Positions 9,698 to 19,292 of a stretch of 63,709 bases of DNA are shown here, piece after piece (positions within the stretch are counted from its first letter, which is position 1; every line of letters begins with the position of its first letter). The stretch is from CAILUG01 sp038125665 (lineage in GTDB: Bacteria; Pseudomonadota; Gammaproteobacteria; Pseudomonadales; Pseudohongiellaceae): contig JAYPEI010000008.1 in assembly GCA_038125665.1 (NCBI GenBank), forward strand, positions 1-63,709, written 5' to 3'. The position numbers and the translations under genes were made by a program. The notes under the pieces are model-generated. The model saw nothing but the letters and a program-made list of their open reading frames with translations, was not told the origin of the DNA and searched no databases.

Positions 9698-11941
9698 TTA
9701 ATTTAAAAGCTCAGTGAGCTTTAGATGCTTCATAGATCGCTTCAACAAAGTACGAATATCCTGCACATTATCAACTTGCAAACACTGCTGTAATAGACTC
9801 TCTGCAATTCGCCATGGCAGATTTCGTAACAAGTACTTAATCTTAGGTAATTTGGTCGCACTCATACTCAAAGTATCAAAACCCATACCAACAAGTAAGA
9901 TGACTGCCATTGGGTCAGAAGCCATCTCTCCACAGAGTGAAACTTTAAGATCATAGGTTCGAGCCAGCTGAAAAATTCGTTGAATTTCCTGCAGAACTGC
10001 TGGGTGTAATTGATCATAACGATTAGCTACTTGCGCATTATTTCTATCAAGGGCTAAAAGATATTGGCTCAAGTCATTTGAACCGATAGAAATAAAATCA
10101 ATCCGACTACTCCAAAAGGGTAACAGACTGATTGCCGCAGGAACTTCTATCATCACACCTAGCTTAGGTTTTTTAAAAGGGTAGCCTTCATTCAGTAACT
10201 GTTCCTGAGCATCTTGGAGCAGTTCGATACTACTGTTTAATTCCTCAGATGAACTCACCATAGGCAAGAGGATATGTAAGTCACTCTCAGTACCGGCGGC
10301 TCTGAGCATTGCCCGTAGTTGTGTCATCATCACCTGATAATTATCCAAAGTGAATCGAATACCTCGCCAGCCCATAGCAGGGTTTTGTTCACCACGAATT
10401 GGGAAGTAGGGAAGTTGCTTATCTCCACCAATATCCAAGGTGCGCATATAGACTGGTTTGTATTTGTAGGTATCAAAGACTTGTTGATAAACTTGAAGTT
10501 GCTCTTCCTCTGAGGGTAGTGAATCACGAATCATAAATGGGATTTCAGTGCGGTATAAACCAATCCCTTGAGCTCCATGACGTAACCCAGGTGAGAGATC
10601 AGCAAGTAGTCCAGAGTTTGTCAGGAGGTGAACTACATGGCCATCAGGAGTTATTGCTGGTAGATCCCTCAAGGAACTTAGCTTATGTTTGAGCTCTTCT
10701 TCTTCATTAATTAACCGTTGAAACTCTTCGGAGAGCATGTCATTGGGATAGCGAACAATCAGGCCACTGTTACCATCAACAATGAATTTTTCCCTGATCC
10801 GAAGATGCTTCAAAGTGTCTACACCCATGACTGCAGGAACCCCAAGAGCATTAGCTAAGACGGCTGTATGAGATAACCCAGAACCAGCAAAGCAGATTAT
10901 GCCAGCTAGTTTTTCACTGGGCACTGTAGCAATATCAGAGACACTGACTTCTTGCCCGATAAGAATGACTCTATCGATATTACTGATGTCCATTAACACA
11001 TTGGAGCCGCCGGTGTGAGCCGCATATAGCTTATTGCCAAGGTGATGTATATCTTCGGCACGAGCTCGCATGTAGGGATCTTCCATACTTTCGAACATTT
11101 CAGCAAAGTGTTTAACAGTAGTGCGTAAAGCACCAGGAAGCCAGTTATTACGCTGAATTTCCTCTTCAACCTTAGTCATCAAGGCAGGATCTCGTAGCAG
11201 TGAAGCATAGGTGTTAAAAATACCTCTCACGCTTTCAGACACTTGAATACTTAAAGAAGATTCCTCACTTTCTAATTGAGAGATGACTCTAGCTAGCAGA
11301 GAATGCCACTGGCCGACAGCCTCTTCGATATCATCACAAGGCTCATCTGGGACGGAAAATAAATCACCATGATCACATAAAATGCCTATGCCTATGCCTA
11401 TACCTGAACTACCTTTAACCCCATGGTGATACTGATTAACAAAATCCCCACGCAAAGCATTTGGTATATCAGCTACTATATGAGCAAGTTGGGAGGAGAG
11501 TGTGACTAGAAATCCTTCATCTTCGGCAGATAGTTCAACTGCCTCGATACGTTGGACAACAAGTACACCAATTATTCGTCCATAACGCACAAGTGGAACA
11601 CCACAGAAGCTCCCAAACCGTTCCTCTGCCGTGCCTTCAACATAGAAAAAATTAGGGTGAGCATTTGCCCTAGCAACATTAATAGGATGTTTATTCTTTG
11701 CGACTAATCCGACGAGCCCTTTACTGGCTGGAATTGACACTGGACCGGTTTGGTCTAACCCGTGACTAGCCATCAAATTCATATTGCCTTCTTCATCTGT
11801 CAGATAGAGTGTACAGACATCTGTGTCCACTACTTCAGAGACGGAGTCAACAAGAAATCTAAGCTGCTCATGTGGTGTGGCAAGCTGCAGCAGATCTTTC
11901 TGCAAGCGACTTAATTCAAGGATGGCGCTGGAGACTGGCAT
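9698..11941 (-). CDS. ptsP: PtsP, enzyme I of the nitrogen phosphotransferase system
   Basis: Phosphoenolpyruvate–protein phosphotransferase that starts the PTS-Ntr phosphorelay to NPr and EIIA-Ntr, linking nitrogen and carbon status to regulation. A GAF sensor domain occupies about residues 15–165. The enzyme I part follows, with the phosphorylated histidine H358 in GSGLSHTAVLANALG, the PEP-binding LPMVSSSEEL region, SIGSNDLSQYLLALDRNN and the catalytic CGEMASDP. The 747-residue length is right for PtsP and too long for plain PtsI. Between GAF and enzyme I lies a Gly-Ile repeat coded by a hexanucleotide microsatellite. It is transcribed alone, divergently from the flavoprotein gene. The RppH gene that often precedes it is not here. 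Confidence 0.93.
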   Translation of the reverse strand: MPVSSAILELSRLQKDLLQLATPHEQLRFLVDSVSEVVDTDVCTLYLTDEEGNMNLMASHGLDQTGPVSIPASKGLVGLVAKNKHPINVARANAHPNFFYVEGTAEERFGSFCGVPLVRYGRIIGVLVVQRIEAVELSAEDEGFLVTLSSQLAHIVADIPNALRGDFVNQYHHGVKGSSGIGIGIGILCDHGDLFSVPDEPCDDIEEAVGQWHSLLARVISQLESEESSLSIQVSESVRGIFNTYASLLRDPALMTKVEEEIQRNNWLPGALRTTVKHFAEMFESMEDPYMRARAEDIHHLGNKLYAAHTGGSNVLMDISNIDRVILIGQEVSVSDIATVPSEKLAGIICFAGSGLSHTAVLANALGVPAVMGVDTLKHLRIREKFIVDGNSGLIVRYPNDMLSEEFQRLINEEEELKHKLSSLRDLPAITPDGHVVHLLTNSGLLADLSPGLRHGAQGIGLYRTEIPFMIRDSLPSEEEQLQVYQQVFDTYKYKPVYMRTLDIGGDKQLPYFPIRGEQNPAMGWRGIRFTLDNYQVMMTQLRAMLRAAGTESDLHILLPMVSSSEELNSSIELLQDAQEQLLNEGYPFKKPKLGVMIEVPAAISLLPFWSSRIDFISIGSNDLSQYLLALDRNNAQVANRYDQLHPAVLQEIQRIFQLARTYDLKVSLCGEMASDPMAVILLVGMGFDTLSMSATKLPKIKYLLRNLPWRIAESLLQQCLQVDNVQDIRTLLKRSMKHLKLTELLN
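11382..11405 (-). repeat. Hexanucleotide microsatellite inside ptsP
   Basis: Four consecutive six-base units read ATGCCT, ATGCCT, ATGCCT, ATACCT on the plus strand. On the coding strand they give alternating Gly-Ile residues in the linker between the GAF domain and the enzyme I portion. Unit loss or gain would keep the frame. Confidence 0.8.
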
Positions 11942-12134
11942 GTGTTGCAGCTCAGTAATTCAGATAGTTTATTGTACGGCATCAATGATCAATTTCACAT
12001 GGATTCCATGTTAAGCTGACTTAAATGTTATGCTTTCAAATTCGAACTAAGGACCAAATGGCTAAGTATCACTAACTTTGAATGTCCACATACAGTCTTT
12101 GAATAATCAAGATAAGGCAAAGGGGGAGCTTGCG

Positions 12135-13718
12135 TTGGAACTAATTTTACCACCAGGATTATCGAAAGCTAATTTTTCAACTGCTTTGGAAGAATTCGCT
12201 AATATTTGTGGCCCACAATGGGTTTTAGACACAGACATTGATAGAGAGACCTATCTTGATTTGTATGCCCCGGGATTGTCCGCAGAGCGAGCACATGCCC
12301 CATCTGCGGCTGTTGTGCCGCAATCTGTAGAGCAAGTTCAGGAAATAGTCAGGGCAGCCAATAGATTTGGAATTGCTCTGTGGCCTATTTGCAGAGGCAA
12401 GAATTTTGGCTATGGTGGAGCGGCTCCCGTCATGGCTGGTTCTGTCATTGTAGACCTTGGTCGTTTGAATCGTATTATCGAAGTTAATGATAAACTAGCG
12501 TATGCCACACTTGAGCCCGGAGTAGGTTTTTTTGATTTACATGAATACCTGCAACAGCATAATCTCCCTTTGTGGCTCTCTATCCCTGGCAATGGCTGGG
12601 GCTCAGTTGTTGGCAATGCACTAGAGCGAGGATTCTCGAGAACACCTTATGGTGAACATGCGAATTCGTTATGTGGCATGGAAGTAGTCCTTCCTACGGG
12701 TGAACTAGTCCGAACAGGAACAGGAGCCATGGAAAACTCAAAAACTTGGCCGTTGTTTAAGTCAGGATTCGGCCCAGCGTGGGATGGTCTATTTTGTCAG
12801 TCTAATTTTGGTATCGTAACTAAGGCTGGGTTCTGGTTAATGCCTGAGCCTGAAGCTACTCTAAGAATGAGTATGTCTCTGCCTAATCCAGAAGATATTG
12901 GCTGGTTGGTCGACGTGCTTACCCCCCTACGCATAAGTGGTTTGATCCCTCATAATGTGGGAGTGGCAAACTATATGGGTTCAGCCACTACTACTAGCCA
13001 AAGAGATGAATGGTATGAAGGGGAAGGCGCAATACCGGAGTCCGTAGTTCAAAATATCATGGAACAATATGGTGTTGGTTGGTGGAATTTTTCTATCACC
13101 CTCAATGGTGATCCGCAAATCTTGGAGCGACAACGTGAGTTAATTGAAGCAGCATTCGCACCTTACACAACAGAAACTTTCTCCCTGAGTCGTTGGCGTC
13201 GTGGTGAACCCGGAGGTGGGCCAACTCCTAGTGTGTTTGCGCTTAGAGTGGTCAACTGGCATGGTGGTCGGGGAGCACACATGGGTTTTTCTCCGATTTT
13301 ACCGGCCTCAGGTGATGAAATTTTGCAACAACTAAAGAGAACACGCAGCCGCTACTCGCAGCATGGTATCGACTTCTCTTCAACCTTCTACATTTGTGGT
13401 AGGCATGTGATTAATGTCAACTTGCTTCTTTATAATAAAGACGATCATGAGTTAGTAACTCGTTCAAATGCTCTCTTTAAAGATTTGGTGGCAGATTCTG
13501 CTTCGGCTGGTTTTGGTGAATATCGCACTCATCTAGATTGGATGGATTCTGTTGCCAATTCATTCAATTTCAATAAGCAGGCTCTGCGTCGTTTGAATGA
13601 GACTGTGAAAGATGCCTTGGATCCTGAAGGAATTTTAGCACCAGGAAAAAGTGGTATTTGGCCTAAGCGCTTGCGTGAGAGCGTAGTACAAGAAGGTACC
13701 AAAGGACCTACAGTATGA
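12135..13718 (+). CDS. p-Cresol methylhydroxylase-type FAD-linked oxidase (flavoprotein subunit)
   Basis: FAD enzyme of the vanillyl-alcohol oxidase / 4-cresol dehydrogenase family, which oxidises para-alkyl phenols and passes electrons to a cytochrome c subunit. The PCMH-type FAD domain is visible from SAAVVPQSVEQVQEIVRAAN through WPICRGKNFGYGG and VDLGRLNRIIEV. The C-terminal cap domain ends with LDPEGILAPGKSGIWP, typical of the family. I prefer the TTG at 12135, six bases after GGGGGAG and just before the conserved LPPGLS start. A TTG at 12078 with no ribosome site would add 19 residues. The cytochrome gene overlaps its stop codon, which strongly supports a PCMH-like flavocytochrome. The exact phenol is unknown. 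Confidence 0.85.
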   Translation: MELILPPGLSKANFSTALEEFANICGPQWVLDTDIDRETYLDLYAPGLSAERAHAPSAAVVPQSVEQVQEIVRAANRFGIALWPICRGKNFGYGGAAPVMAGSVIVDLGRLNRIIEVNDKLAYATLEPGVGFFDLHEYLQQHNLPLWLSIPGNGWGSVVGNALERGFSRTPYGEHANSLCGMEVVLPTGELVRTGTGAMENSKTWPLFKSGFGPAWDGLFCQSNFGIVTKAGFWLMPEPEATLRMSMSLPNPEDIGWLVDVLTPLRISGLIPHNVGVANYMGSATTTSQRDEWYEGEGAIPESVVQNIMEQYGVGWWNFSITLNGDPQILERQRELIEAAFAPYTTETFSLSRWRRGEPGGGPTPSVFALRVVNWHGGRGAHMGFSPILPASGDEILQQLKRTRSRYSQHGIDFSSTFYICGRHVINVNLLLYNKDDHELVTRSNALFKDLVADSASAGFGEYRTHLDWMDSVANSFNFNKQALRRLNETVKDALDPEGILAPGKSGIWPKRLRESVVQEGTKGPTV

Positions 13719-14062
13719 AAATCTATAAACAGACTTTAATGATTTTCTTGTTAGGTATAGCCACCATAGGTGTGATTGAGACGGAGGCTGCTGAACGCAC
13801 TTTTAAAGATCTCAATGGGAAACACTACTTTGAGCAACACTGTGCCCTGTGTCATCGGGGAGTAGGCCCAGGTGTGTTCATGCTGCAGCGTCGACTTGGG
13901 GAGCGTGGTGCTATTTTAGAGAATCGTGATCAAATATCAGCTGACTATCTTCAGCAAGTAGTAAGGCTTGGAATTGGGAGTATGCCAAGGTTTTCTAGAG
14001 GAGAGCTGACAGATTACGAATTGGTAGAAATCGTCGAATACCTGACAAAAAAAACAAATTAA
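13715..14062 (+). CDS. Small cytochrome c subunit of the PCMH-like dehydrogenase
   Basis: A 115-residue periplasmic class I cytochrome c. Residues 1–26 form a signal peptide, haem attaches at CALCH (C43, C46, H47), and Met90 in GSMPRFS is the likely axial ligand. Its ATG overlaps the flavoprotein stop (ATGA), as expected for the electron-accepting subunit of a p-cresol-methylhydroxylase-like complex. Export of the flavoprotein partner is not evident from its own N-terminus and would have to be coupled. A 13-base palindrome (TAAGAG-T-CTCTTA) covers its stop codon. Confidence 0.88.
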   Translation: MKIYKQTLMIFLLGIATIGVIETEAAERTFKDLNGKHYFEQHCALCHRGVGPGVFMLQRRLGERGAILENRDQISADYLQQVVRLGIGSMPRFSRGELTDYELVEIVEYLTKKTN

Positions 14063-14119
14063 GAGTCTCTTAAGTCAGCTCGACTACATTGATCGCTCAA
14101 TTAATAGGGGACAATAGCT

Positions 14120-14791
14120 GTGCAAATCCTTCTTGTGGAAGATGACTATCCACTGGCAAAAAGCTTACAGCAGGCGCTTCAGGCTCAAAAATATGTGGTA
14201 AATCAGGTAAGTACTGGTGAAGCAGCACTGCATGTGCTGGATACTGAGACTCCAGAATTAGTGATTCTAGATCTAGGTTTACCTGACATAGATGGGCTCA
14301 ATGTTCTACAACGTCTAAGGAGAAAGCACAAATCCGTGCAGGTTCTTCTACTCACTGCCAGAGATTCTCTAGAAGATAAAATTCTTGGGTTAGATAAAGG
14401 AGCAGATGATTATCTTGCCAAGCCGTTTGAAGTAACGGAGTTGCTCGCAAGATTACGGGTAATGGAAAGAAGAATGAGCCAAGTTAAAAGTTCAGTAATC
14501 ACAATTGGCGCTGTGGCCATGGATACTCTGGGGCAGCAAGTGACATTTCAGGGTAATGTGGTTGAATTGCCTAGACGTGAATATATGCTTTTAAAAACTT
14601 TGATGGAGCAGGCAGGCAGAGTCTTAACTCGCGCTTCACTTGAATCGAGTCTATATAGCTGGGGTGAAGAGGTTGCTAGTAACGCTCTCGAAGTTCACAT
14701 ACACCATTTACGCAAAAAACTAGGAAATGAGTTTATCAAAACCATCCGTGGGGTTGGCTATAAGATACCAGCTTTACAAGTGGAAGCATGA
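14120..14791 (+). CDS. OmpR-family response regulator of the metal-efflux operon
   Basis: Two-component regulator of 223 residues. The receiver has the acidic pair ED-D at residues 7–9, the phospho-acceptor D51 in VILDLGLPDIDG and a lysine in YLAKPFE. The C-terminal winged helix (residues ~128–220) ends with the typical IKTIRGVGYKIP. Translation starts at GTG 14120 after AGGGGACAATAGCT. It overlaps the kinase gene by four bases and heads a seven-gene operon ending in an RND metal pump. By analogy with CzcR, CusR and related regulators, it probably activates its own operon in response to a metal. Confidence 0.92.
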   Translation: MQILLVEDDYPLAKSLQQALQAQKYVVNQVSTGEAALHVLDTETPELVILDLGLPDIDGLNVLQRLRRKHKSVQVLLLTARDSLEDKILGLDKGADDYLAKPFEVTELLARLRVMERRMSQVKSSVITIGAVAMDTLGQQVTFQGNVVELPRREYMLLKTLMEQAGRVLTRASLESSLYSWGEEVASNALEVHIHHLRKKLGNEFIKTIRGVGYKIPALQVEA

Positions 14792-16143
14792 TAGAGGATC
14801 GGAGTATGAATTCGATTCGTAGCTTCATTCTAACTGGAACTTTGTCGGTGCTAATTTTGTTCAATTTCATAGCAGCTATACAAGGTTACAGAAGCAGTAT
14901 GGCTGAAGCTGAAATGCTCTTCGATAATCATTTGCTGGAACACTCACAACTTATGACATTGCTAGATTTTAGTTCGCTAGATAAACCAGTAATGACTGGC
15001 AGTAATATGGTCCTTCAGGTATGGCAAAATGACAAGCTTATTAAGTCATCCTTAGATGCTCCTGAAACGCTCATTGGCGATGGTAGTCCTGGGTTTGATT
15101 TTGCAAATTTTAATAGCTATCGCTGGCGAACGTTTACAAGATCAGTACGTAGCGATTACTTAATTATCGTAGCAGAGCGGACAGATTTACGCTTTGTATT
15201 AGCTGAAAATGTCATTCTAGAATCTCTACTTCCCTCCCTGTTAGGTATCCCAGTTGTAGGTTTTATCGTTTGGATAATTATTAGCAGGGGCTTGCTACCT
15301 CTCAAAAACTTGTCACAACTGCTACAAGTGAAAAAAGCTAATGATTTCAAGTCTGTGACATTAGGGCATGTCCCTAATGAGTTAATACAAGTTATAGATT
15401 CAATTAATTCTTACGTTCAACGACTTGAGCGTGTGCTTGAGAGAGAAAAACGTTTCTCAGCTGACGCAGCACATGAGCTAAGAACTCCTATTTCTGCGTT
15501 AAAAATTCAGCTACACAATATAGCAACAGAAGCAGGATATGAATCGGAAAATTTTTTGCAATTGAAATCTGGTGTTAATAGATTGCAGCATCTGATTGAG
15601 CAGCTACTTGTTTTATATCGTTTGACGCCAGAACAATTTCAAAATACCTGTCACGTAATTGAACTCTCACAGATATGTCAAGATACTATAGCTGCTTTTT
15701 ATCCAGTGATTGAGAAGAAAAGCCAATCTTTAGAATTGGAAGAAATGGAAATTGATTCTGAGAAGAAAAAGTTAGAAATTTTAGGTGATACTTTCGCATT
15801 AGAGACACTTCTGACAAATCTACTCAGTAATGCAAGTCTCTATACACCACCAGGTGGCCAACTCAAGGTCATCATTGATGCTGATCAAAAATATGTCTAT
15901 ATCACCGTAGAAGATAACGGCCCTGGTATCGCTGAATCTGAACGTGAGCTTATATTTCAACGATTTTATCGCAGTAAAAGTAATGCAGTCATTACGTCTG
16001 AATCAGCAACCAATGGTGGTGGGCTAGGTCTCACCATCGTGCACCACTTGGCTCAATTACATCAAGCCACGGTCACTGTCAGTGAGTCCAGCTTAGGGCA
16101 GGGTGCTGCATTTAAATTGAGATTTCCACGATTATGTTCTTAA
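14788..16143 (+). CDS. Sensor histidine kinase of the metal-efflux operon
   Basis: Inner-membrane sensor kinase of 451 residues. A transmembrane segment lies at about 12–33, a periplasmic sensor loop at 34–148 and a second membrane helix at 149–167, followed by a HAMP-like region. The dimerisation box is RFSADAAHELRTP with H229. The ATPase domain shows LLTNLLSNASLYTPPGG, EDNGPGI and GGGLGLTIVHHLA. The architecture matches the QseC/CusS group. The periplasmic loop has few histidines, cysteines or methionines, so the metal sensed cannot be guessed. It overlaps the regulator gene before it and the permease gene after it by four and ten bases. Confidence 0.92.
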   Translation: MIEDRSMNSIRSFILTGTLSVLILFNFIAAIQGYRSSMAEAEMLFDNHLLEHSQLMTLLDFSSLDKPVMTGSNMVLQVWQNDKLIKSSLDAPETLIGDGSPGFDFANFNSYRWRTFTRSVRSDYLIIVAERTDLRFVLAENVILESLLPSLLGIPVVGFIVWIIISRGLLPLKNLSQLLQVKKANDFKSVTLGHVPNELIQVIDSINSYVQRLERVLEREKRFSADAAHELRTPISALKIQLHNIATEAGYESENFLQLKSGVNRLQHLIEQLLVLYRLTPEQFQNTCHVIELSQICQDTIAAFYPVIEKKSQSLELEEMEIDSEKKKLEILGDTFALETLLTNLLSNASLYTPPGGQLKVIIDADQKYVYITVEDNGPGIAESERELIFQRFYRSKSNAVITSESATNGGGLGLTIVHHLAQLHQATVTVSESSLGQGAAFKLRFPRLCS

Positions 16144-16934
16144 CGGCTATAGTTTTCATGCTGCGTGAGCTTATTGAAGCGGCTCTATTATTTGGCATCC
16201 TTTTGCAGTTGATAAACCGTCAACCTTCTTTATTATCCATGCAGAGACATTGGATAGTAATGACCTTAATAAGCGGAGTTGTAGCCGCAGTAATTTTTGC
16301 TGAACTGATGCCTTATTTCTCTCCCTTGTTTGATTATGCAGGGTTTGAGATTGTTAATGCTTGCGTGTTGCTAATTATTAGTGGAATTTTGTTACATACT
16401 GCATGGTCTTATTCAGTAGAACAAAAACTTGTAAAGTCCCGGCAGTACTCGATCATGTTGATGATTACTTTTGTCATGATGAGACAAGGGTCAGAGATTA
16501 TTCTTTATCTTCAAAGTATGCTGTTTCAGCCCGAATTATTTATTACCAATCTTTTTGCCTCTCTTATTGCTCTAGCTGTAGGGTTGAGTAGTGGGTTAAT
16601 TTTACATCTTTTGCTCTCCAGTTTGAGGGTTGCAACAGGGCAGGCCATAAGTGTTTTCTTGTTGGCGATATTTACTGGCAACATGCTTAGTCAAAGTGTG
16701 CAGCAACTTACACAAGCAGAATTCTTGCCTCCTATCATTGAGTTATGGGACAGTAATCAAATTCTTTCTGAAAATAGCTTATTGGGTGCCGTTTTAAATG
16801 CCTTGATAGGTTACGAAGCTACGCCAACCTACTATCAATTATTGGCTTATCTGCTCGGAATTATCCTCATTTTTCTTAGCCCTCTCTGGCGAAACGGAGT
16901 AGCCAAAATACTAAAGCGAATAGTTAATTCATGA
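16134..16934 (+). CDS. FTR1-like membrane permease within the metal operon
   Basis: A 266-residue, very hydrophobic inner-membrane protein with about seven helices. Helix 1 holds RELIE (R11–E15), a full R-E-x-x-E motif as in FTR1/EfeU iron permeases, where the glutamates bind Fe(III). A second copy near the middle is degenerate, RQGSE (R117–E121), with glutamine replacing the first glutamate. The double-motif arrangement is the basis of the family call. The gene overlaps the histidine kinase by ten bases and the TolC-like gene by four, so it is translated as part of the efflux operon. Its job there, import, export or sensing, is unknown. Iron or another oxidised metal ion is an inference. Confidence 0.7.
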   Translation: MFLTAIVFMLRELIEAALLFGILLQLINRQPSLLSMQRHWIVMTLISGVVAAVIFAELMPYFSPLFDYAGFEIVNACVLLIISGILLHTAWSYSVEQKLVKSRQYSIMLMITFVMMRQGSEIILYLQSMLFQPELFITNLFASLIALAVGLSSGLILHLLLSSLRVATGQAISVFLLAIFTGNMLSQSVQQLTQAEFLPPIIELWDSNQILSENSLLGAVLNALIGYEATPTYYQLLAYLLGIILIFLSPLWRNGVAKILKRIVNS

Positions 16935-18208
16935 AAAAAAAAATGAAGATACACCATTGCATGGAAGTTGCATTCTCTCTAGCTATTGCAACGAATTGTT
17001 TGCTAGGCCCTTCAAGCATCCATGCTGCTCATGGACAAGAGCATGCACCGTTAACAAAAATTGCTGGTCTTTCCTTTGCTGACATCCTCGGTGCTGCTGT
17101 TAGGAATAGCCCATATTCTCTGGAATTTTCCGTTCGTCAAGAACAAGCAGAGGCTCAAGAACGTTTTGCTTCACAGTGGCTGGCAGGCCGTCCAAGTTTA
17201 CAGATGAGTTTTTATAATGATTATGGATTTAAAAGCTCAGGACTACAGGAAAAGGAAATTAGTTTGCAGTTACCAATTTGGCGGTTCGGTGAAATGAGTG
17301 AAATGAAAGCTCTCGGGGAACAATATGCTACTCAAACTGAGGCCTGGCAACAAGATTTGCGATGGCAGTTAGCCGGTAAAATAGCTGAATTACTTGCTGA
17401 TATCGAACTTGCAGAACTACTGTTAACTTCACAACAAGAGTCCACTGCTACTGCAATTGAATTACTAGAAGCTACTCAGTTGTTATTTGAAGCTGGCGAG
17501 CTATCTAAGCTTGATGTTTTGCAAGCAAAAAATGAAGTACTGATACAAAAACAAGCCGAGTACCAAACTGAAGCTATGTTAATTGACGCAGAACGCGCCT
17601 ATAGCGTGTTAACTGGTTTGAGTAAACGTCCAATTGAAGGGTACAGGGAAGTTGAACAGATCGATACAGAAGTTACATTGGCACATCCCCACCTTAATTA
17701 CTTGGATAGCTCTATAAAAAGTGCTTCTGGAGAGTTCAAGCAGAGCATGATAAATGCAAAGGGTAATCCACTAATAAGCATAGGATCACGTCATGAGCGT
17801 GGTGATAGATTTTCACCCTGGTTAGAGACATTTGCAGTTTCTGTCAATATCCCTATCGGTGGGAGGGCGGCCGTTACTGCGAGAACTTCGCAGACACGTA
17901 AAGCCATTGTGGATGCACAGGTTAGTTTACGTCAGGCACGCTTAGATATTCAAAGTGCCTTGCATGAAGCAGAGCATGAGTTATTTGTTACGCGAGAATC
18001 TCTTCCCCTTGCCGCTGAACAGGCCGCCATTGCGGAAGAAAGAAGCGAACTTGCCAAAGAGGCTTTCAAGCTAGGCGAGATCACGTTACAGCAAGTATTA
18101 ATGGCAGTCCAAGCCAATATGAATGCGCAGAGAGAGTGGCGTACATTACAACTGCACGAACAACGAAAGATTATCGAATTCAATCATTTTCTTGGAGTTA
18201 CACCGTGA
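16931..18208 (+). CDS. TolC/CzcC-family outer-membrane channel
   Basis: Outer-membrane factor of 425 residues for the tripartite pump encoded downstream. An N-terminal signal peptide ends near residue 35. Long alpha-helical repeats follow, with the family hallmarks LLFEAGELSKLDVLQAKNE and, in the second repeat, AKEAFKLGEITLQQVL. The CzcC-like branch is suggested by its place next to CzcB- and CzcA-type genes. Its ATG overlaps the permease stop and its TGA overlaps the GTG of the fusion protein gene. Confidence 0.88.
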   Translation: MKKKMKIHHCMEVAFSLAIATNCLLGPSSIHAAHGQEHAPLTKIAGLSFADILGAAVRNSPYSLEFSVRQEQAEAQERFASQWLAGRPSLQMSFYNDYGFKSSGLQEKEISLQLPIWRFGEMSEMKALGEQYATQTEAWQQDLRWQLAGKIAELLADIELAELLLTSQQESTATAIELLEATQLLFEAGELSKLDVLQAKNEVLIQKQAEYQTEAMLIDAERAYSVLTGLSKRPIEGYREVEQIDTEVTLAHPHLNYLDSSIKSASGEFKQSMINAKGNPLISIGSRHERGDRFSPWLETFAVSVNIPIGGRAAVTARTSQTRKAIVDAQVSLRQARLDIQSALHEAEHELFVTRESLPLAAEQAAIAEERSELAKEAFKLGEITLQQVLMAVQANMNAQREWRTLQLHEQRKIIEFNHFLGVTP

Positions 18209-19290
18209 GAACAGGTAGCAGCCTTTTTATCTTCACCATTCTGTTTACTGGCCTTGTAGAGGCTCAGAGTGTCAGCTCGCAAATTATTCTGGATGAAGCC
18301 AGCAAGTTAAGACTGGGTCTTGTCTTTATGCGGGTAGAAAATACTGATGACGCTGATGGAGCCTTGGTTTCAGGTCAAGTTATTAGTTCGCCGAAGCAAG
18401 TGGGACGGATTAGCGCACAGTTTGAAGGAATAGTTGAAAAATGGCAATTAACGCCCGGTTCTACAGTAGAGGCAGGGACTTTGCTGGGAGCTGTTAAAAG
18501 TAAGCAAGTTGCGGATTTGCAACAGCGATGGCTTGAGGCTTCGGCAGCATTCGAGCTTGCGCACTCTGCTACTGTCAGAGATGAGCAATTGTTTGACAAA
18601 GGTATTATAGCTGAGAACAGACTACAACGTGCAAAAGCAGAAGAGCTCTCCGTTGAAGCTTCGTTGATTGCCTTAGAATCTCAATTGGCTCTGGCGGGTT
18701 ATGACAAAGCTAGTTTAGGGCAGATGCTTGTGGATACAAGCAGCATTGGAAGATACAGAGTTGTTGCAACTCATAAAGGTATTTTGACACATCTTAGTTT
18801 GTTTCCCGGGGATACTGTTCAGGTTGGTCAAGAGCTGGCAGAGATTGCTGGAGAAGCTCTATGGTTGAAAGCAGAATTACCAATCAGTTTAGCCATGACA
18901 TTAACAGTCGGTTCGGAATTGAATATCTTGGGATCACAAATCAAAGCTATCTTGCGTCAAAAAGATCGAGCAGTGGAAGCTTCTACGCAGACAATAGGAA
19001 TTTTAGCAGAGTTTGAAGAGCCTACTGATCTTTTAACTGGCCAGTTAGTTTCATTAACTCTCCCTGGTGGAAGCCAAGGTGTTAGTGTTCCTGCAGATGC
19101 CGTTATTCATAACGCAGATCTTACCCAAGTATTTGTGCGCTCCGATCAAGGTGTGGATGTTAGAAGCTTGACTTTACGTCCCTTAGGTTCCGGATATCAG
19201 GTAGATAGTGGATTGGTTGCCGGTGAAGAAGTTGTCATTCGAGGGACAGCAATTCTCAAAGGAATGCTACTTGGGTTAGGAGAAGAGTAA
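18205..19290 (+). CDS. Membrane fusion protein (CzcB/CusB type)
   Basis: Periplasmic adaptor of the heavy-metal RND pump, 361 residues from the GTG at 18205, whose first bases overlap the TolC-like stop (GTGA). This start gives a clean signal peptide (RTGSSLFIFTILFTGLVEA), while a longer in-frame reading from 18136 would bury it, so I reject the longer form. Barrel-sandwich halves are visible around GIVEKWQLTPGSTVEAGTLLG and THKGILTHLSLFPGDTVQVG. A helical hairpin lies between them and a beta-barrel follows. No histidine-rich metal-binding N-terminus is present, unlike some CzcB proteins. Confidence 0.87.
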   Translation: MRTGSSLFIFTILFTGLVEAQSVSSQIILDEASKLRLGLVFMRVENTDDADGALVSGQVISSPKQVGRISAQFEGIVEKWQLTPGSTVEAGTLLGAVKSKQVADLQQRWLEASAAFELAHSATVRDEQLFDKGIIAENRLQRAKAEELSVEASLIALESQLALAGYDKASLGQMLVDTSSIGRYRVVATHKGILTHLSLFPGDTVQVGQELAEIAGEALWLKAELPISLAMTLTVGSELNILGSQIKAILRQKDRAVEASTQTIGILAEFEEPTDLLTGQLVSLTLPGGSQGVSVPADAVIHNADLTQVFVRSDQGVDVRSLTLRPLGSGYQVDSGLVAGEEVVIRGTAILKGMLLGLGEE

Positions 19291-19292
19291 GA

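Noticed and set aside
9695..9720. Terminator for ptsP from two short palindromes
   Set aside because: The palindromes CTTTTAA-T-TTAAAAG and AGCTCA-G-TGAGCT overlap the last ptsP codons and have one-base loops with AT-only or tiny stems, too weak for a hairpin terminator.
18136..18204. Upstream extension of the membrane fusion protein gene
   Set aside because: It would overlap the TolC-like gene by over 70 bases and place 23 hydrophilic residues before a clear signal peptide.
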